Assembly (NCBI GenBank): GCA_964592255.1
Contig: CAZQCI010000090.1
Span: 1 to 8,835 of the forward strand
Direction of reading: 5' to 3'
DNA: 8,835 bases
Origin: CAZQCI01 sp964592255
Lineage (GTDB): Bacteria; UBA10199; SBBF01
Below are positions 5,733 through 8,835 of the stretch, piece by piece. The notes below the pieces were generated by a model. It did not search any database and was not told the DNA's origin. It saw only the letters and a program-made list of their open reading frames with translations. The first letter of the stretch is position 1. Each line of letters starts with the position of its first letter. The translations under genes and the position numbers were made by a program.

Positions 5733-5761
5733 AAAATACAGTATTTGGCTAAAACCGTCAA
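5733..5761 (-). promoter_or_regulatory. Sigma70-type promoter of the 103-aa gene
   Basis: On the minus strand, TTGACG (5761-5756; 5 of 6 bases of the -35 consensus) and TATTTT (5738-5733; 4 of 6 of the -10) are 17 nt apart. Transcription would begin near 5726, about 20 nt before the AGGAGG-led start at 5705. A 13-bp palindrome, AAATAC-A-GTATTT (5734-5746), covers the -10 and could be a repressor site. Confidence 0.55.
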
Positions 5762-5782
5762 CGATACATTTATTTAAAAAGT

Positions 5783-8320
5783 TTAAGAGCCCCCAGGCTG
5801 GAGTTTAATAAAAATAGGAACAAATTCAGAAATTTTAAGATTTTGTTTGATCTGTTCTGTTTTATAACCGTTTTTTTCAATTTGAATCTGGTAATTACCC
5901 AAATCTAAATCCGATAAAATAATAGGGGTCTTTTGCCCTAACTCTTCCGAATTTACCATCACAGAAGCTCCTGCAGGTTCGGTACTAATATAAATCACCG
6001 ACTTAATGGGTGAAATTTGTTTGAATAAAGCATCCGCCTGTCCGGACAAACTACCATCTTTATTATTTAACAACACTTCAACCAAATGCGTTAAGGCTCT
6101 ATCTTTGTCCCCCAAAGCGTATTCACTCCGTGCCATTCCTAAAAGAGCTTTATAATTAAAATCCGAATGCACCCTGGCTTGATCATAATCAGTGGCTGCT
6201 TGGTCATAATTTTTAAGCCAGAAAAAAGATTCTCCCAAACCAAAATGAATGGCAGCCTTTTCCCGGTCGGTCCCTCCCAAACTTAACGCTTCCACTAGTT
6301 TATTAACCGACTCTTGATACTGCCCCGAACGACGATAGGCTTCTGCCTGATTAATCAGTTCCCCAACTTGAGATGTTTTCATTTCAATCACAGCCTCATA
6401 GGGCGTACTCATTTGCATGTCCAAAGGGTTCACATAATCAAAAAATCCTTCATACTTAAGTCGCAGCTCATGCCGGCCTACAGGCATTTCACCTTGATAA
6501 GGAGTTATTCCTAATTTTTGATTATCCAACCAAACTTCCGCACCTTTGGGGACACTTTCAATACGCGCCGGGAAAAATTGAAAATCACGCTCTTTAATAC
6601 TTAAACTAACTGTTTTATTTTCGGCGGAAATTTTAAAGTCACGATGATAACGGATTTGGTCAATCTCCGTTTTAGAATCTTTAAGTTTCATTCTTTCTCT
6701 AAGTTCGACCGTATAATTACCGTAAGGCAAATAAACAGGCTGGCCTAACAAAACATCATCCATCTGAACTTTATGGCTCTTCAACTTATCGTAAGCATAA
6801 TAACCTTGCAGAGAAAAGCTGACACCGCGAGGCAAAGCCAACACTTTAAGAACTCCCAACTCCGCCTTAAACACTAACGGAACAACCTCCTTACCCGGAT
6901 CAGCCACAAATGAGATCTTTTGCTGAAATTGATCTCGTAAATCTTTTAAATCAAACTGCGCCGTCACTTCATAGGTTTTACCTGGCTCAACTGTAATACC
7001 CGTCTTTAAAGGAGTAGACCCTAAATCTCGCCCTTCAAAAGATATTCTTGCCACCGTCGGAGACGCACTCACATCTAAAAACATCGTCATCGGACGCGCA
7101 GATGACGAAGATACTGGAGCTTGAGAAGGAACACTGACTACCGATGGAGTCACAGACTCAGGAGTCACAGACTCAGGAGCCACTGGCTCAGGAGCCACTG
7201 GCTGAGACGAAGGAGACGGAGTATCAAGCACTGGAGGACTTTGAGAGACAGGTTGATTTGTAGGCAACGTCTGACCTGGAGTCGTGGGCTCTTGAGTCGG
7301 TGACTCTGGAGTCGGAGACTCTTGAGTCGGAGAAGGTGAGGTTACAGACGATGGACTAGACGGCTTATCAGGAGAAACCTCAACAGAAGGCTGGGGCACA
7401 GTAGGTGCCTTTGGCTCCTGAGCCAGTGGCTCCTGAGTCTGGGGCTCTTGAGCCTGGGGCTCTTGAGCCTGGGGCTCTTGAGCCCGTGGCTCTGGGGCTG
7501 ATGGTGATTCTGTTAATTCGGGTAATGGAATATCTTTTTCTGTTTGAGGATTAAGAGGTTGTTCCGTTTGAACTACTGGTTCTTCTGTATTTTTCTTGGA
7601 AGAAATAAAAAAATAAATCAACCCTCCTAAGGAACTAATAAGACATAAGGCTAGAAAAACATATTTTAACCGCACACCTAATTTATCCTCTGGAACTTGG
7701 GAGAGAGGAGGAATCATTAAAGCCGTTTCGCGACGGGGAGGTTCTTGGGGGGGCTCTGCAGACAGTACTGACTCAGCAGGTTCCAGTTTTTCTTCGCTGG
7801 CTGACGGCACGTCCTTATCTTCTTTGGAAGGAGGCAACAACCCTTTTTTGTCAGATTCTTGCGCAACATACGTGACGGATTTGTCTGGTTTAGGAGGCGG
7901 TGGCGGCAAATCCGCTTCTGTAATGGGCTTCATGGCCAGACGGAAAAGATAGATTCCAATTTTGATCTGATCGAGATGTTTAAGAGGACGAGCCGTGTCC
8001 CCTTCCAAACGCTCACCATTAACGGAAGTGCCATTGCGGCTGCCCATGTCTTTAAGAGTGACCGTGGTTCCATCGTAAGAAATTTGGGCATGAACCCGTG
8101 AGACGGAAGTATCATCGAGATGCAAAGGGTTACCTGAAGCCCGGCCAACAATATGACTGCCGTGTTTCAGCGGTAAAAACAAACCTTCGCGAGGGCCGGC
8201 TATAATTTCCAAAGACGGATAAGTTGCTTTTTGAGTGACAAAAGAAATCTCATCACGACCCATAAGGCTTTCAGGCCCTATCGCAATATCATCACTGGTT
8301 TTGCTAAAATCATCAGCCAT
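5783..8320 (-). CDS. FHA-TM-PEGA-TPR-PEGA inner-membrane protein, candidate non-standard SctD-like component or signalling protein
   Basis: This is 845 aa from ATG 8320; GTG 8332 would add four residues, and neither start has a clear ribosome site. Numbered from the GTG: an FHA domain at 40-132 keeps the phosphothreonine-binding motifs (GRASGN, SVSRVHA, GSRNGTSVNG). A Pro/Glu-rich segment follows (135-215), then one transmembrane helix (about 224-243). Next is a long Pro/Glu/Gln/Ser periplasmic linker with 5-residue repeats (250-412). PEGA-type beta domains lie at about 417-490, a diverged one at 493-580, and a clear one at 588-650 (IESVPKGAEVWLDNQKLGIT). Then TPRs at 656-757 and a last PEGA at 778-845 (ISTEPAGASVMVNSEELGQK). 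SctD also has a cytoplasmic FHA, one TM helix and periplasmic modules, but its ring modules differ and its FHA usually lacks phospho-binding residues. An independent FHA/PEGA protein is the alternative. Confidence 0.85.
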   Translation of the reverse strand: MADDFSKTSDDIAIGPESLMGRDEISFVTQKATYPSLEIIAGPREGLFLPLKHGSHIVGRASGNPLHLDDTSVSRVHAQISYDGTTVTLKDMGSRNGTSVNGERLEGDTARPLKHLDQIKIGIYLFRLAMKPITEADLPPPPPKPDKSVTYVAQESDKKGLLPPSKEDKDVPSASEEKLEPAESVLSAEPPQEPPRRETALMIPPLSQVPEDKLGVRLKYVFLALCLISSLGGLIYFFISSKKNTEEPVVQTEQPLNPQTEKDIPLPELTESPSAPEPRAQEPQAQEPQAQEPQTQEPLAQEPKAPTVPQPSVEVSPDKPSSPSSVTSPSPTQESPTPESPTQEPTTPGQTLPTNQPVSQSPPVLDTPSPSSQPVAPEPVAPESVTPESVTPSVVSVPSQAPVSSSSARPMTMFLDVSASPTVARISFEGRDLGSTPLKTGITVEPGKTYEVTAQFDLKDLRDQFQQKISFVADPGKEVVPLVFKAELGVLKVLALPRGVSFSLQGYYAYDKLKSHKVQMDDVLLGQPVYLPYGNYTVELRERMKLKDSKTEIDQIRYHRDFKISAENKTVSLSIKERDFQFFPARIESVPKGAEVWLDNQKLGITPYQGEMPVGRHELRLKYEGFFDYVNPLDMQMSTPYEAVIEMKTSQVGELINQAEAYRRSGQYQESVNKLVEALSLGGTDREKAAIHFGLGESFFWLKNYDQAATDYDQARVHSDFNYKALLGMARSEYALGDKDRALTHLVEVLLNNKDGSLSGQADALFKQISPIKSVIYISTEPAGASVMVNSEELGQKTPIILSDLDLGNYQIQIEKNGYKTEQIKQNLKISEFVPIFIKLQPGGS
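7146..7205 (-). repeat. 15-bp tandem repeat, four units, in the linker of the FHA protein
   Basis: Plus-strand units are GGAGTCACAGACTCA twice, then GGAGCCACTGGCTCA and a near copy. They code for the PEPVA/PESVT run at about residues 380-395. The first two units are identical to each other and the last two differ by two bases, as expected from recent slippage expansion. Confidence 0.9.
7412..7486 (-). repeat. 15-bp tandem repeat, five units, in the linker of the FHA protein
   Basis: Units follow GGGCTCTTGAGCCTG on the plus strand. Two adjacent copies (7442-7471) are identical and three others differ by one to four bases. They code for the QEPQA run at about residues 285-309. Each unit holds the inverted repeat GGCTC-TT-GAGCC. 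The unit length keeps the frame when copy number changes. Confidence 0.9.
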
Positions 8321-8323
8321 AAG

Positions 8324-8337
8324 CGTAAGCACTTACG
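8324..8337. promoter_or_regulatory. Palindrome CGTAAG-CA-CTTACG at the divergent start of the FHA gene
   Basis: A perfect 6+2+6 inverted repeat lies 3-17 bp before the FHA gene ATG at 8320. It overlaps the alternative GTG and the place where a ribosome binding site would be. It also touches a CGATAATA stretch on the plus strand (8336-8343). It could be an operator for the divergent pair or a small hairpin limiting translation. Confidence 0.4.
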
Positions 8338-8391
8338 ATAATACATTACGATCAAATTGCAAGGGAAGGCCTATCGTGGTACTTAATATTA

Positions 8392-8835
8392 ATGATGAGG
8401 CGTCTTTTTCTTATTTCATGGTTTTTAGGGCTTGTAACGGTAGGAAGCGCGGCAATTCAAGCGGCACCCTGCAGCACTCCCCCATCCGGGCCGGCCATGA
8501 ACCGCCAGTTTTGGGGCTACCTTCAAAATTTAGTTAAAAATAACGAAATTCGTTTAGCAGTCTTTCCTTTCCAAGATGGCTCTCTAACAGCCATCGATCC
8601 TATTTTGGAAAAAAGCTTTTCACTAGCCCTCTTTATGGCATTGGAGAAGAGCTCACAAAAGAAAGTAGGCGTACTGCATCCGTTTGTGGTTTGGAACGAA
8701 GTGGACGCATCCGCCCTTACCTCTTTGGATTTTTTCGATGATACCAAAATTGTTGCCTCCGGAGCCAAGCTGGGAGCCACGCATGTAGTGTATGGCATGT
8801 TTCAAAAGCAAGGTAGCACCCTGCGTTATTTTGTA
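8392..8835 (+). CDS. Exported protein with TolB-N/FlgO/CsgG-like fold (C-terminus beyond the right edge)
   Basis: The only plus-strand gene. It is open from ATG 8392 to the window end (148 codons, no stop); a second ATG at 8395 is equally possible. Residues 1-26 (MMRRLFLISWFLGLVTVGSA and on) form a Sec signal peptide, with likely cleavage after AIQA; the Cys that follows is not in a good lipobox. The mature part reads EIRLAVFPFQDGSLTAID, then LEKSFSLALFMALEK, KVGVLHPFVVW, and GAKLGATHVVYGMFQK. Such spaced lAVfPF, l..aL, v..p and A..lGA.hvv.G blocks are typical of the TolB N-terminal/FlgO/CsgG-type periplasmic or outer-membrane proteins. A purine-rich AAGGGAAGG is 22 nt upstream, too far for a normal ribosome site. 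It diverges from the FHA gene with 71 bp between starts. Its link with the T3SS is unknown. Confidence 0.7.
   Translation, partial: MMRRLFLISWFLGLVTVGSAAIQAAPCSTPPSGPAMNRQFWGYLQNLVKNNEIRLAVFPFQDGSLTAIDPILEKSFSLALFMALEKSSQKKVGVLHPFVVWNEVDASALTSLDFFDDTKIVASGAKLGATHVVYGMFQKQGSTLRYFV

Noticed and set aside
5715..5746. LexA (SOS) box from TACTGT near the 103-aa promoter
   Set aside because: Only one half-site; the matching ACAG half at the required spacing is missing.
7121..7303. Plus-strand Arg/His/Leu-rich frame of 60 codons
   Set aside because: Product of reading the 15-bp repeats on the wrong strand.
8523..8798. Minus-strand frame of 91 codons
   Set aside because: Antisense to the plus-strand exported-protein gene, which has a signal peptide and coherent fold motifs.
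1..8835. Reading the locus as a flagellar operon
   Set aside because: The ring protein is a 319-aa SctJ-type lipoprotein with a lipobox, not a FliF of about 550 aa, and no hook, flagellin or motor gene is seen; only the sigma factor and FliG-like protein are flagellar in style.
1..8835. tRNA, rRNA, CRISPR array, insertion sequence or attachment site
   Set aside because: No such structure was recognised on either strand.

Overview
This window looks like part of a non-flagellar type III secretion system (T3SS) locus. The host is probably a Gram-negative bacterium of deltaproteobacterial or Bdellovibrionota-like type, likely a metagenome assembly or draft scaffold because there is a 10-N gap at 4603-4612. 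The grounds are an SctJ-type inner-ring lipoprotein, an SctI-type inner rod protein, a FliA-type sigma factor, a TPR chaperone-like protein, and a large FHA/PEGA/TPR membrane protein of a style common in those lineages. Taxonomy is inferred, not proven.

Layout: all genes but one lie on the minus strand, so the locus reads from right to left. At the right edge (8392 to the end) a divergent plus-strand gene encodes an exported protein resembling the TolB-N/FlgO/CsgG fold. From 8320 down to 5783 runs the FHA-TM-PEGA-TPR protein. Next come a 103-aa basic protein with its own sigma70-like promoter, a 174-aa Ser/Gly-rich protein with a helical C-terminus, a strong stem-loop, a TPR protein interrupted by the N gap, and sctJ. 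Two small proteins follow (155 aa with a hydrophobic Gly-rich segment, and 112 aa), then a 191-bp intergenic region, the FliA-like sigma gene, sctI, and at the left edge a partial gene for a FliG-like protein. No gene-free stretch exceeds 300 bp.

Working model (inference): the locus seems to use a flagellar-style regulatory cascade for a secretion system. A near-consensus sigma54 element sits directly in front of the fliA-like gene. Two intergenic regions carry the same bipartite element, GCAAC-N17-CCGATAATAG, whose -10 half matches the sigma28 consensus (GCCGATAA, exact in one copy). These two elements precede the 155-aa and 174-aa proteins, the most substrate-like products here. With SctI and SctJ this would mean that hardware is made first and substrates later through the dedicated sigma factor.

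The second unusual point is structural. The gene after sctI, roughly where sctK is found in other systems, encodes a protein with clear FliG middle- and C-domain character. The FHA-TM protein may serve as a non-standard SctD. SctC, SctD proper, SctL, SctN, SctQ and the export gate (SctR/S/T/U/V) are not in this window and may lie beyond the left edge.
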